Source: Lacticaseibacillus baoqingensis (GTDB lineage Bacteria > Bacillota > Bacilli > Lactobacillales > Lactobacillaceae). From it: a stretch of 64,000 nt of DNA. Every line of letters starts with the position of its first letter. Position 1 is the first letter of the stretch. A program made the position numbers and the translations under genes. The notes under the pieces were generated by a model, which was not told the origin of the DNA, made no database searches, and saw nothing but the letters and a program-made list of their open reading frames with translations. Below are positions 35,949 to 45,118 of the stretch, in pieces. The stretch is from NCBI RefSeq assembly GCF_003946165.1, contig NZ_RHOI01000009.1, positions 1-64,000 on the forward strand. Reading direction: 5' to 3'.

Positions 35949-36959
35949 TTAATTATCCGCGATCTTCTTGACCCCAATAATATCTAACAAGAACGTGAAG
36001 ATCGGGATCCCGACGATCAAACCCCACACCCCAAATAACTGCTCGCCGACGAGCAACACCACAAAGGTAAAGAAAATCGGTAGTTTGGTTCGGCTGGACA
36101 TGAATTTTGGATTTAAGACATATGCTTCAAGGGTATGGATCACTAAGATCATAATGATGATCGTGATCACCCCTTTGATCCCATCAACCGTAAACGCAAT
36201 GATCGCCAGCGGCAGTGTTGAAATAAAGGCCCCTGCCACTGGGATCAACGATAAGATGAAAACCATGATCGCCAAACTGGGAATATTGGGCATTTTCAGG
36301 AAAATCAAGGTGATCGTGGTGATCGCTGTATTGACCATGGCGATCACGATTTGTGCTTCGATCACCACACCGAAGGTATCGATGAACTTATCTGCAAAAA
36401 ACTTCAGATCTGCGAAATACCAGCCAAACGGCGAATGGATAAACAAATTGCCGAACTTTTTAAGACTATCGATTTCAACCGTGAAAAAGAAGCTCAGCAA
36501 CAACGACAAAACAAAGGTCACACCCATTGCGCCAATACTACCGGCATACTGAAGCAAGGCAGCCAGCCAGTGTTGGATCTGTGTTTTCAAATTCATCTGA
36601 TCGATACTTTTCAAGATCCACTGGATCGTCTCGTTATTATCAAATGAACCATTATTATAAAATTCCAGCACTGAGTTAAACAAACTGACCGTCTGCTTGA
36701 TGATCTCTGGCACATAATGGATCGCCGCATACATGACGCCAGCTACTACTAGCAGATAAAGCGGCACGACCACTGCCACTGCCCGGATCGGAATGTGCCG
36801 CCGAACAAGATTCAACACCCGCGTCACCAAAAAAGCAAAAATGAAGGTCAATAAGATCGTGCTCATAATGCTGCGTGCCAGCCATAAGACCACGATCACT
36901 GACGCTAATACACAGGCACGGCGAACCGGCGTGTTTTTCAAAAAATTCTGATAATGCAA
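35949..36959 (-). CDS. AI-2E family transporter
   Basis: 336 residues with about seven or eight membrane helices. The family (YdiK/PerM/TqsA) includes proteins proposed as exporters of autoinducer-2 or as sodium/proton antiporters; the segment VIFILSLIPVAGAFISTLPLAI and the closing LVGEQLFGVWGLIVGIPIFTFLLDI are characteristic. It appears to start with TTG at 36959, five nt after GGGGAGGGG; no ATG is well placed. Function in this host is open. Confidence 0.88.
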   Translation of the reverse strand: MHYQNFLKNTPVRRACVLASVIVVLWLARSIMSTILLTFIFAFLVTRVLNLVRRHIPIRAVAVVVPLYLLVVAGVMYAAIHYVPEIIKQTVSLFNSVLEFYNNGSFDNNETIQWILKSIDQMNLKTQIQHWLAALLQYAGSIGAMGVTFVLSLLLSFFFTVEIDSLKKFGNLFIHSPFGWYFADLKFFADKFIDTFGVVIEAQIVIAMVNTAITTITLIFLKMPNIPSLAIMVFILSLIPVAGAFISTLPLAIIAFTVDGIKGVITIIIMILVIHTLEAYVLNPKFMSSRTKLPIFFTFVVLLVGEQLFGVWGLIVGIPIFTFLLDIIGVKKIADN

Positions 36960-37045
36960 CCAAACCCCTCCCCGCTGCGCTCATTATACCAGAGTTCGCC
37001 TAGCCAAACGAAAAAGGCGCAGTTTTCACCACGCCTTTTGGCAAG

Positions 37046-37741
37046 CTAATCAAAGACGGCTAAAGTCTTAGTCGTCGCTTTAGTGGTTTTGGTCAAAGCG
37101 CCTTGCACCATGATCCGATTAGTTTCGCCTTCTGTTGCCGAAGCACACGTGATCAGGGTCACGAGTTTCTTGCCGGCGACATCGTTGATCCATTGGACTT
37201 GTGTTTCATTCACCGTCGTCTTAGTCGCCACTTTATACGTATAGACCTTGGCCATATCAGTTAAATAAACCGTATTGCCCACTTGAACGTTTTTCAAAGG
37301 GGAAAATAAGATCCCGCGATCGGTCATATAATGCCCTGCCAAAGCGTAGTTGCCTTGACCCATTTGCTGATCAGGCTTCATCGTGCCAGCGCCTGTCGAA
37401 AGATTGCTGTTGGATAAACCTTTTAGGATCGGAAGCTTCAAGTTCACCGCCGGGATCGCGATCTTGCCGATCGCATTACGCTGATTGGCCGTCGCTGCCG
37501 CTTTGCCAACAGTCGAAACATCCAAGGCTTTGACTGATTTAAAATCAAAATTTCCTGGGGTCTTTTGATTCTTTTTCACCGTATTGGCATCGATTTTTTG
37601 CATCGTTGTTTGGGTGAGGTGATCAACGACGAACAACTTGATCTGTTCGTTAAACACCAGTGCTAAGCCGACAAGCAAGCCGAGCGTCAATAATACACGC
37701 CACAGCCACACTCGCTTGCGGCTGGATTTATGCTTCGCCAT
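37046..37741 (-). CDS. srtA: Class A sortase
   Basis: 231 residues with a short basic N-terminus and a membrane helix (about 10-30), then the extracellular transpeptidase domain. Catalytic His is in LAGHYMTD, Cys in TLITC, and Arg in TNRIMV. It anchors LPxTG proteins to peptidoglycan, so its acceptor bridge would be the D-Asp/D-Asn cross-bridge made with the D-Asp ligase at 42641. The ATG at 37741 follows GGAGGTGG. Confidence 0.93.
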   Translation of the reverse strand: MAKHKSSRKRVWLWRVLLTLGLLVGLALVFNEQIKLFVVDHLTQTTMQKIDANTVKKNQKTPGNFDFKSVKALDVSTVGKAAATANQRNAIGKIAIPAVNLKLPILKGLSNSNLSTGAGTMKPDQQMGQGNYALAGHYMTDRGILFSPLKNVQVGNTVYLTDMAKVYTYKVATKTTVNETQVQWINDVAGKKLVTLITCASATEGETNRIMVQGALTKTTKATTKTLAVFD

Positions 37742-37950
37742 AATCCACCTCCGAACCTTCATTTTACACTGTCACCGCCAGCACCACAACCAGCACCGCC
37801 AAACCATGCGCGCAACCGCTATAAGTCACACGCTGTTACCGTCATTATATTGCGTTTGCAAGCAAATTGCGAGCAATTAATTTCACTGCAACCAAGGTGA
37901 TTCGTGCATCAAACGCCCCTCCGCTAACTACTAGCGCCAGTGTGCCTGCA

Positions 37951-37989
37951 AAAAAAGTGCGCTTGGATGTTATCCAAGCGCACTTTTTT
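37951..37989 (-). terminator. Terminator of the glycine betaine operon
   Basis: AAAAAAGTGCGCTTGGAT pairs with ATCCAAGCGCACTTTTTT around GTT; functional in both directions. Confidence 0.93.
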
Positions 37990-38034
37990 GGAAACTTTTA
38001 GCTGGCGGTTTCTAGCCCCAAACGTCCACGAAAC

Positions 38035-38928
38035 TCACTTATGCAAGAGATCATTGATCGAATTGATCTTGGTCATATAAGTTGGTACGGCCAAGCCGAC
38101 TTGGGCGCCTTTGAGATTCACGCCTAAATCCGCAAACTTTCCTTTGTAATCCGCGTAATACTTGCCACTGGTATTGGGTAACCAAGCGGACACTTGCGCA
38201 TCTGCAGCATTCGTGGCGATGCTGGCCCACATCGGTTGGATCTCCATTGGGCGAATCGTCACGTCGTAGCCAATCGTCTTCAGCGCTTCCGCTACGACAT
38301 TCGTGGAGGCAATTTCTGAGTCCCAAGCCACATATGTCATGGTCAATTTCTGTCCGTGGACCTTGGCCAAGCCTTTGGTCCACTTGGCTAACTCAGCTGG
38401 ATGTTTCTGCAACCACGCCTGCGCTGCTTTAGCCGGGTCCTGACCGGCGTTGACTTTCAACATCACGCTCGACATTTGCTTAGGGGTCCAATAGAAGCGA
38501 TCCAAAAGCGTATAAGCTTGTGGCGCGTCATGTTTGAGGCCTTTGCGGACGATCGTATGGATGTCTTCTGCCTTGCCGTATACCCCCTTAGGATCTTTGA
38601 GAAACTTGAGCGGGTACTTCGTGAACATCCAATGCGGCTGCCAACCCGTCACAACGATCGGTTGCTTATGGCGGATGGCTTTTTGCAAAGTTGAGGTCAT
38701 CGCCGCAGTGGAACTTGTTTGCAGCTGCCAATTGGCCTGATCCAAACCATATGCCGCAATGACTTTAGTGGTACTACCCATCACCCCGGCACCTGCATCG
38801 ATACCGGTGATCGTGTAGTTGATTTGCGGACCGAGTTTTTGAGTCTCATTATAGCTGGCCGGCCGATTCGAACACGCCGCCAATGCCATCACAACGAAGG
38901 TCAAAACCAATACTTTGAGTTTTCGCAT
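38035..38928 (-). CDS. opuAC: Glycine betaine ABC transporter, substrate-binding lipoprotein
   Basis: 297 residues. Signal peptide with lipobox LAAC (Cys19), then an OpuAC-type binding domain. Aromatic residues for quaternary-amine binding are seen in GWQPHWMFTKYPL and near VSAWLPNT. It delivers betaine, carnitine or related osmolytes to the permease encoded just upstream. It is last in an ATPase-permease-binding protein operon ending in a strong terminator. Confidence 0.92.
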   Translation of the reverse strand: MRKLKVLVLTFVVMALAACSNRPASYNETQKLGPQINYTITGIDAGAGVMGSTTKVIAAYGLDQANWQLQTSSTAAMTSTLQKAIRHKQPIVVTGWQPHWMFTKYPLKFLKDPKGVYGKAEDIHTIVRKGLKHDAPQAYTLLDRFYWTPKQMSSVMLKVNAGQDPAKAAQAWLQKHPAELAKWTKGLAKVHGQKLTMTYVAWDSEIASTNVVAEALKTIGYDVTIRPMEIQPMWASIATNAADAQVSAWLPNTSGKYYADYKGKFADLGVNLKGAQVGLAVPTYMTKINSINDLLHK

Positions 38929-38940
38929 GCCACCACCCCT

Positions 38941-39774
38941 TCAGACCTTGTTCCGGTTGAGGGCTTGCGTGACGCGATCTAAGATGATCGCCACGATCAC
39001 GATGGCTAAACCAGCGGCAAAACCGCCACCGGCATCATTGCGACCGACCGCAAAGTAAACTTTCGTCCCCAGTCCCATTGCCCCGATCATCGAAGCAATC
39101 ACGACCATCGATAACGCCAGCATCATGCTTTGATTGATCCCGGCCATGATGGTGGATTTGGCTAATGGCAACTGGACTTTGAAGAGCTTTTGCCAAGGGG
39201 TCGCGCCAAAGCTGTCCGCAGCTTCGATCAATTCATCAGACACTTGGTGAATCCCTAATTGCGTCATGCGCACCGTTGGCGGCATCGCAAAAATCACACT
39301 TGCGACGACCCCAGGGACCATTCCGATACCAAAAAACGCGACTGCCGGGATTAAGTATACGAACGCTGGCATGGTTTGCATGAAATCCATCAAAGGCTTG
39401 ACGATCATCGCCACAGTGCGGCTTTTTGCCGCCCATATTCCTAATGGAACGCCGATGATGATCGCGATCAAACTCGCCGTCAATACCAACGTCAACGTCT
39501 GCGTCATATCGCGCCAAAATCCTTGATTCCAGATATACAACAAGCCTAAGAACTCAAAAATCAACAGTCCATAGCGCTTGCTGTGGCGGATCACCCACCA
39601 AGTTCCGCCAACGATCACGACGATAAATAATGGAATGGGCAGTAAATCAAACACCCACTGGATCGCATTAACGATCGCCGCTAAAAAGTTCGTGATCGCA
39701 TAGAAAAAACCTTCAAATTGGTTCAGCCACGCAACAAACGCGTCGATCCATTGTGCTAATGGCAGTTTAGACAT
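38941..39774 (-). CDS. opuAB: Glycine betaine ABC transporter, permease
   Basis: 277 residues, about six membrane helices. The ABC permease EAA loop is LIEAADSFGATPWQKLFKVQLPLA. Preceding helices and the segment LPIPLFIVVIVGGTWWVIRHSKRYG match the ProW/OpuAB group. Its start overlaps the ATPase gene end by 8 nt, so translation is coupled. It is a compatible-solute importer in the cytoplasmic membrane. Confidence 0.94.
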   Translation of the reverse strand: MSKLPLAQWIDAFVAWLNQFEGFFYAITNFLAAIVNAIQWVFDLLPIPLFIVVIVGGTWWVIRHSKRYGLLIFEFLGLLYIWNQGFWRDMTQTLTLVLTASLIAIIIGVPLGIWAAKSRTVAMIVKPLMDFMQTMPAFVYLIPAVAFFGIGMVPGVVASVIFAMPPTVRMTQLGIHQVSDELIEAADSFGATPWQKLFKVQLPLAKSTIMAGINQSMMLALSMVVIASMIGAMGLGTKVYFAVGRNDAGGGFAAGLAIVIVAIILDRVTQALNRNKV

Positions 39775-40966
39775 TGACGTTCACCTCATTTCCTGACAAG
39801 GCCCCTAAGACGGCCCCACGGATAATGATGCCCAACAATCGGTGATCATCGTCAACGACCGCATAAGGAATGGGAGTACTGGAAACAGCATCCATCAAGT
39901 CTGCCAATGGCGTGTCCAAATGCGTGGTGGGGACTGTATCTTGGACCAGCGGGCGAATGTCTCTTTGGCCTGCTTCAATGGCTAAACGGACTGACTTGGC
40001 ATCAATGATCCCGCGCAAGTGCCGCTTAGAGTCCACCGCATACAAACTAGAGATCTCATTTTCGCGCATGCGCCGCGCTGCTAAGCGCGGCCCATCTTTG
40101 TCGATGTTCACCGTAGTGGCACGCACCATCACATTGCCGGCGGTATACACTTTGGAGCGATCAACGTCTTCGATGAAGCGTTCCACATAGGCGTCAGCAG
40201 GTTGACTTAAAATTTCTTCCGGCGTCCCGATCTGCACGACTTGACCATCTTTCATGATCATGATCCGATCCCCGATGCGCAAGGCTTCGTTCAAATCATG
40301 CGAGATAAAAATGATCGTCTTATGCATATTTTCTTGCAAGTCCAGCAATTCGTCTTGCATGTCTTTTCGATTCAGCGGGTCCAAGGCCGAAAAGGCTTCA
40401 TCCATCAATAAGATTTCTGGATCATTAGCCAGTGCTCGGGCCAAGCCCACTCGCTGCTGCATCCCACCAGACAATTGAGCGGGATATTGTTCTTCATACC
40501 CTTTCAAACCGACTAAAGCTAAAGCTTCCTTCGCCTTTTGGGCACGTTCAGGTTTGGCGACGCCTTGGATCTCTAAGCCGAATTCCGTGTTTTGTTGGAT
40601 CGTCCGATTAGGCAAAAGGGCAAAGCTTTGAAAAACCATGCTGAGTTTTTCGCGCCGCACGGTTTGCAATTCTGCCTTAGACAGCTTGGCGATATCTTGA
40701 CCATCGATCAAAATACTGCCACTGGTCGGGTCGATTAGGCGGTTGATCATTCGAATCGTGGTTGATTTACCAGAGCCTGATAAGCCCATAATGACAAAGA
40801 TCTCACCGTCATTGACCGTAAAATTCGCCCGATCAACGCCGACTGTGACGTCGGTTTCAGCCAGGATCTCATCTTTGGTTTTGCCTGCAGCCAACATGTT
40901 TTGAGCGGCTTTTTGGCGTTTGCCAAACAATTTGGTTAGGTTCTTGACCTCGACTTTGGTTGTCAT
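39767..40966 (-). CDS. opuAA: Glycine betaine ABC transporter, ATP-binding protein with CBS domains
   Basis: 399 residues. Walker A GLSGSGKST, signature LSGGMQQRVGLARA, Walker B LLMDEAFSALDP and H-loop FISHD are all intact. The C-terminal part (about 275-395) carries two CBS motifs (ATTVNIDKDGPRLAARRM and DTPLADLMDAVSSTPIPYAVVDDD), which in OpuA sense ionic strength or cyclic di-AMP. First gene of the osmoprotectant operon; GGGAGG precedes the ATG. Confidence 0.95.
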   Translation of the reverse strand: MTTKVEVKNLTKLFGKRQKAAQNMLAAGKTKDEILAETDVTVGVDRANFTVNDGEIFVIMGLSGSGKSTTIRMINRLIDPTSGSILIDGQDIAKLSKAELQTVRREKLSMVFQSFALLPNRTIQQNTEFGLEIQGVAKPERAQKAKEALALVGLKGYEEQYPAQLSGGMQQRVGLARALANDPEILLMDEAFSALDPLNRKDMQDELLDLQENMHKTIIFISHDLNEALRIGDRIMIMKDGQVVQIGTPEEILSQPADAYVERFIEDVDRSKVYTAGNVMVRATTVNIDKDGPRLAARRMRENEISSLYAVDSKRHLRGIIDAKSVRLAIEAGQRDIRPLVQDTVPTTHLDTPLADLMDAVSSTPIPYAVVDDDHRLLGIIIRGAVLGALSGNEVNVNV

Positions 40967-41117
40967 TAAATTCCTCCCTCTGTGAGTTCAAACATATTTC
41001 TTGCGAAAGCATCAGGTTTTATGTTACGCGGAAAAATAGGCTAAATCAAATCAAGTTTCTAATCTTGAAAATTCTCTCATCTGGCCATGACTCTGTGAAA
41101 TTTTTGATTAACGTCAC

Positions 41118-41150
41118 AAAAAATACCCGAAACGGCACCGTTGCGGGTAT
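41118..41150 (-). terminator. Terminator of sfsA
   Basis: ATACCCGCAACGG pairs with CCGTTTCGGGTAT (one mismatch) and T6 follows on the minus strand. Confidence 0.85.
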
Positions 41151-41223
41151 ATTCTCCAACTTATTTCTTATTATTAGCTTAAGTAAACAAGTCAATGCAT
41201 TATGAATAAATAATGAGTATTTT

Positions 41224-41955
41224 CTAATTTTCTGGAGCCATCGCTTCTTGGAAAGGCAGCGTCTCATCAAAGGCGATCGCATGGCAAAGTGTTATTTTAT
41301 CTGGACCGGTATCACATCCTAAAGCCAGCACTTGCACCCCTGCTTGCTTGGCCACAGTAATTGCAGGGGCCAGCTCGGCAAAACGTTCGTGGTAGATCGT
41401 CATGCGTTGGATCCCGCTGAGCTGCACCACGAACAATAAGTAACTTGCATAGCCAGCCGTTTGCGCTTGCGTCAAGGTATGAACATGTTTCAACCCGCGG
41501 GTCGTCGGTGCATCAGGAAAAGCCGCCAAATCGCGATTAGCCAAGGTCACCCCTTTGGTTTCTGCAAACCACTTCTTCCCATTGGCATCACTGCCTGCAA
41601 AATCCAGTCGGGAATCGCGCCAAGTGGTTTCGGGATGCACCACTAATGGCGCCGCACACCCTGGCAGCACCAAACTGCCATCCCGCAGCGCCGCATTGAC
41701 GACTCGATTAGGCGCAAGGCTGTCAATATTGATCCAGCGGCCATCTCGCTGCACTGCCAGCACGTCATAAGGCGTCTTGCGGGCGAGATTGTCAGCGCGG
41801 CGCACACTGATCGGAAACCCAGGGATCAGCAATTCCTTATTACGTCCGGTGTTACTCAAATGCGCCAGCTGCTCTTGCCCATGCAAGGCTACTTTGACGG
41901 TAAAGCGGCTAACACGCGCGATCACCGTCGCAATTTCGACGTTTGTATATTGCAT
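41224..41955 (-). CDS. sfsA: SfsA-family protein (sugar fermentation stimulation homologue)
   Basis: 243 residues. An OB-like N-terminal domain (HLSNTGRNKELLIPG) and a nuclease-like C-terminal domain with RLDF, ETKGVTL and FVVQL, characteristic of SfsA. The first member was found as a factor raising mal gene expression in E. coli; the biochemical role is unclear, possibly nucleic acid processing. The second of two adjacent ATG codons gives a better spacing from AAGGAGG. Confidence 0.93.
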   Translation of the reverse strand: MQYTNVEIATVIARVSRFTVKVALHGQEQLAHLSNTGRNKELLIPGFPISVRRADNLARKTPYDVLAVQRDGRWINIDSLAPNRVVNAALRDGSLVLPGCAAPLVVHPETTWRDSRLDFAGSDANGKKWFAETKGVTLANRDLAAFPDAPTTRGLKHVHTLTQAQTAGYASYLLFVVQLSGIQRMTIYHERFAELAPAITVAKQAGVQVLALGCDTGPDKITLCHAIAFDETLPFQEAMAPEN

Positions 41956-41993
41956 CATGCCCTCCTTGATCCAGCGGTTTTAACTCTCCAAAC

Positions 41994-42042
41994 AAAATAC
42001 GCCTCTGCCCCTTTGATGGCAATGATCAACAGGGCAGAGGCG
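41994..42042 (-). terminator. Terminator of universal stress protein gene
   Basis: CGCCTCTGCCC pairs with GGGCAGAGGCG around a 21-nt loop; ATTTTG follows on the minus strand. Confidence 0.85.
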
Positions 42043-42120
42043 CTTATTTTAGGCTCGCCATCCCAGCTTCTGCGGGTGATGGTCAACGATCAAACTTCGA
42101 GACTATTTGCTATCAGAAGA

Positions 42121-42582
42121 TCAGCGCACGATGATCACTGACGCATTCGCTTCACGCGCGATCTCACCGGCAACATGCCCGATGTGATTATGCCCGCGGC
42201 GCTTGTGTGAGCCTAGAATGATCAGATCTGGTTTGAACGCAGGTGCGACTTCTTCTAAAATCACATGCGCCGGATTGCCTTCACCGATCAATGGCTGCAC
42301 GTCTTGTGCACCAAACGCCTCAGCTTTTTCTACATAGGTATTCAAGTTAGCCGCGATCTCACCGCGACGTTCACTCAACAAATCTGGTGACAGTGATTGG
42401 TAGATGTTCAAGTCGCCAGTCTCAAGGACTGAGACGATGCCCAACGGGATCGCGTAGATCTTCGCCAGCGTGCATGCATAATTGAATGCCTTGCGCGACG
42501 ATTCGTCGTCATCATCATCGACCGCCAATAATAGGCGGTTGTAGTGCATGGATTCTACTTCAAACTCTGTTTCAGTTGCCAT
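42121..42582 (-). CDS. Universal stress protein (UspA family)
   Basis: 153 residues. An acidic run (AVDDDDDESSRKAF) at the first strand-helix turn and the nucleotide-binding motif GSHKRRGHNHIGHVAGEI near the end mark an ATP-binding Usp. The ATG at 42582 follows AGGAGG; the longer frame overlaps the upstream gene. It lies about 60 bp downstream of the D-Asp ligase gene in the same direction, so both may share a transcript. The role is general stress adaptation. Confidence 0.9.
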   Translation of the reverse strand: MATETEFEVESMHYNRLLLAVDDDDDESSRKAFNYACTLAKIYAIPLGIVSVLETGDLNIYQSLSPDLLSERRGEIAANLNTYVEKAEAFGAQDVQPLIGEGNPAHVILEEVAPAFKPDLIILGSHKRRGHNHIGHVAGEIAREANASVIIVR

Positions 42583-42640
42583 GGTGAAACCTCCTATAAA
42601 GAAATTTATGGGGTGAACCCCACCGAAAGCGCTGTTTGAG

Positions 42641-43900
42641 TTAAGCGTCACCTTTGTTTTCGGCGAAAAATTGTTTGTACCGCCCAACATAATTATGGAA
42701 CATATACGTCATCAACACCCAGCGTTTTAAGCTCATATCTTTATTATAAAACACCGTCGTGCCATAACGCTTTTGAGCAAGCAACTGTAAGGCGCGCTCT
42801 TTATCCGCATTATCTTTGGCGTAGTTTTTGAAGACTTTCTTCGGCACGCCAAGCCATAGCTGATGCTGACTTTCATCTTTATTACCGTATACCGTAGGCT
42901 GTTTTGCTAAAGTCTCACTAACATAATCCAACACTGGCCACTGAGCGAGGTTATAGCCATTCAACGTGACAAAAAAGCTGGAACGCCCTTGGCGGATGTT
43001 GATCTCAAATAACTTAAAGGTATGATCGCGTTCATCGTATTTCATGTCAAAATTGGCAAAGCCGGTAAATTTGATCGCTTCCAAGAATTTTTGCATTTTG
43101 TCATACAAGTCTTGGTTATATTCAGGGATGATCGCGACATAGTTGCCAATTGCTGCAGGCGTCGGATCTTCCAGCAACGGATGGCCCAAGCACATCATCT
43201 TCACCTGGTGATGTTGGTCCACATAGGCATTTAATACGCGCATGTGACTGTCATCGCCTGGCACGAAGTCTTGCAAGATCAAATCACTCGTATAACCATT
43301 GTCATAGATCTTGGCAATGATCGTGTTAAGTTCAACTTGCGAGTGGATCGTGAACGCTTTTTTGCGCCCTTCAAAATGGATCAAGAGCCATTCAACAGAG
43401 TTGGTCGGCTTCAAAGCAACGGGAAATTCAAACGGCGTTGAAATTTGCGCCCCGGATTCATACATCGCCTTGGTAATGATCTTCGTCTTGGGATAAGGCA
43501 GGTCATATTCGTCACAGACTTGATAGAAGCTTTCTTTGGAGTTAAGCCGCTTTAACAGATCGTAATCCACATATGGGCAGATAAACGTCTGGCTCAATTC
43601 CGCCTTATGCTTGGAAACCAGTTCGGCATACCCATCACCACACGCGATCAAAATGATTTTTTCTTGGTGATCAGCATACTTTTCAGCGACTTTGCGCATA
43701 TGTTCAATGAACGTCGGATCCGAGTCGAAGTCCGGGATCAAGTGCACATTCACGATCTTAGAAAAGCGAGTCGGCGCCAGTTGCACCTTGGCATACACGT
43801 CCACCACTTGTCCGGTGAGTTCGTGAAAAGACCGTGCCATGCCATATACGTTCATGTCGCTGCCTAGCAACACCGGCGTAAACCTGGGAATCTCTGTCAT
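42641..43900 (-). CDS. D-aspartate ligase (Asl type, peptidoglycan bridge)
   Basis: 419 residues, the same length as the Enterococcus faecium D-Asp ligase. The sequence closely follows that protein as I recall it: PVLLGSDMNVYGMARSFHE at the start, IACGDGYAELVS, PFEFPVALKPTNSVEW, GHPLLEDPTPAAIGNYV, FEINIRQGRSSFFVTLNGYNLA. It is an ATP-grasp enzyme that activates D-Asp and adds it to the Lys side chain of the peptidoglycan precursor, giving the D-Asp or D-Asn cross-bridge of lactobacilli. No aspartate racemase gene is in the window. Its promoter lies between 43901 and 44000. Confidence 0.88.
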   Translation of the reverse strand: MTEIPRFTPVLLGSDMNVYGMARSFHELTGQVVDVYAKVQLAPTRFSKIVNVHLIPDFDSDPTFIEHMRKVAEKYADHQEKIILIACGDGYAELVSKHKAELSQTFICPYVDYDLLKRLNSKESFYQVCDEYDLPYPKTKIITKAMYESGAQISTPFEFPVALKPTNSVEWLLIHFEGRKKAFTIHSQVELNTIIAKIYDNGYTSDLILQDFVPGDDSHMRVLNAYVDQHHQVKMMCLGHPLLEDPTPAAIGNYVAIIPEYNQDLYDKMQKFLEAIKFTGFANFDMKYDERDHTFKLFEINIRQGRSSFFVTLNGYNLAQWPVLDYVSETLAKQPTVYGNKDESQHQLWLGVPKKVFKNYAKDNADKERALQLLAQKRYGTTVFYNKDMSLKRWVLMTYMFHNYVGRYKQFFAENKGDA

Positions 43901-44000
43901 TCTTAATATCTCCTAATCAATAACGTCTCTGCGGACGGTTTCACTAGGCATTATACCACAGCCGCCATCGCCACCCAAAAATCGCCAGTGCCTTTTACAG

Positions 44001-44039
44001 AAAAAAAAACAGGGCACAGCCGACCACGGCTTGCCCTGT
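44001..44039 (-). terminator. Terminator of PTS EIIC gene
   Basis: ACAGGGCA..GCCG pairs with CGGC..TGCCCTGT; a run of nine T follows on the minus strand. Confidence 0.9.
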
Positions 44040-44071
44040 GTGTTGCTGCATGATCACGTGCAAAACAGTGA

Positions 44072-45112
44072 TCATGCATAGTTCAATTCATAGTCGCTAG
44101 ATTCATGATAATGCCAAACTTTGGTGAACAAGACGTTGCTAATGATTGCCAATGCCACTGGAATGATCAAGAACAATAAGGTGACTTCGATGAGACTGCC
44201 AGCAGTCGTATGGCCGATACCTGCCAATGCTGCCAAAGGTCCGATCAAGCCTGCAAAGCCAAAGCCGGCACTCATTGGGGTCCCTTGGATATTGAAGATA
44301 GCGCCTAAACCACCCATGATCCCGGCATTGATCAAAATCGGCAAGAACAATTTCGGCCGACTGAAGATATTGGCCATTTGCATTTTAGGCGACCCCAAGA
44401 AATGCGCGATCGAAGTCCCAAACGAGTTGGCTGACCAGCCATAAACCGTCAAGGCAAACTGTGTCCCAACGACTCCAAGGTTCGCCGAACCTGCACCGAT
44501 ACCAGCCAAGGTGATCGCAGTCGCGATCCCCACGGTACTGATTGGGCTGACGATCAACAAGCCAAAGGCGATCCCCATTAAGACCCCCATTACGATCGGT
44601 TGCATGACCGTTAAATTCTTGATCACGATGCCGATCGCTTGGGTGAAGGCGCTGACTGGGCCTAAGGTCAAATGCCCGATCCCACCAGCAACTAACAACA
44701 AGATGCTAGGCATCAACAAAATCGTGTAAGCCTTTAAGGCATTACCTAACCACAAGATCAAAACATAACCGATCGCCAAAGTGATCCCAGTATTGATGAT
44801 GTCTCCGGTACCGGCTAGTGCAAAACCGGATTTAGCCGCCGTCACATTCCCCGCGCCGATCAGCGCAGCTAATGCTAAAGAAGTCGTTTGGATCGGCGTG
44901 AATTTTGCCAGCATCCCTACACAAACCGCTGATAATAAAGGCATCATGGTTTGCGCAGCCCCTGTGAAAACAGTGATGAACGCTAGTTGTGGCCATGTTG
45001 GTAATAATGCATTGACCAAGGAGTTGAAGATCGCCCCTGGGATCAACGCCACGATGATCCCAATTGACAACCCATTCAAGATATTCATCGTGACAGTTTT
45101 GGCATTTTTCAT
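44072..45112 (-). CDS. Stand-alone PTS EIIC-like permease
   Basis: 346 residues with about nine or ten membrane helices, fitting the PTS_EIIC_2 family (NGLSIGIIVALIPGAIF at the start, GNVTAAKSGFALAGTGDIINTGIT in the middle, GAIFNIQGTPMSAGFGFAGLIGP later). No EIIA or EIIB gene is nearby, so phosphorylation-coupled sugar uptake is not assured; such lone EIIC proteins may act as facilitators. It starts 6 bp after the D-2-hydroxyacid dehydrogenase gene, so the two are co-transcribed behind the attenuator at 46146-46336. An 11-bp inverted repeat (44047-44057 and 44068-44078) overlaps the stop codon. Confidence 0.85.
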   Translation of the reverse strand: MKNAKTVTMNILNGLSIGIIVALIPGAIFNSLVNALLPTWPQLAFITVFTGAAQTMMPLLSAVCVGMLAKFTPIQTTSLALAALIGAGNVTAAKSGFALAGTGDIINTGITLAIGYVLILWLGNALKAYTILLMPSILLLVAGGIGHLTLGPVSAFTQAIGIVIKNLTVMQPIVMGVLMGIAFGLLIVSPISTVGIATAITLAGIGAGSANLGVVGTQFALTVYGWSANSFGTSIAHFLGSPKMQMANIFSRPKLFLPILINAGIMGGLGAIFNIQGTPMSAGFGFAGLIGPLAALAGIGHTTAGSLIEVTLLFLIIPVALAIISNVLFTKVWHYHESSDYELNYA

Positions 45113-45118
45113 GGCTGA

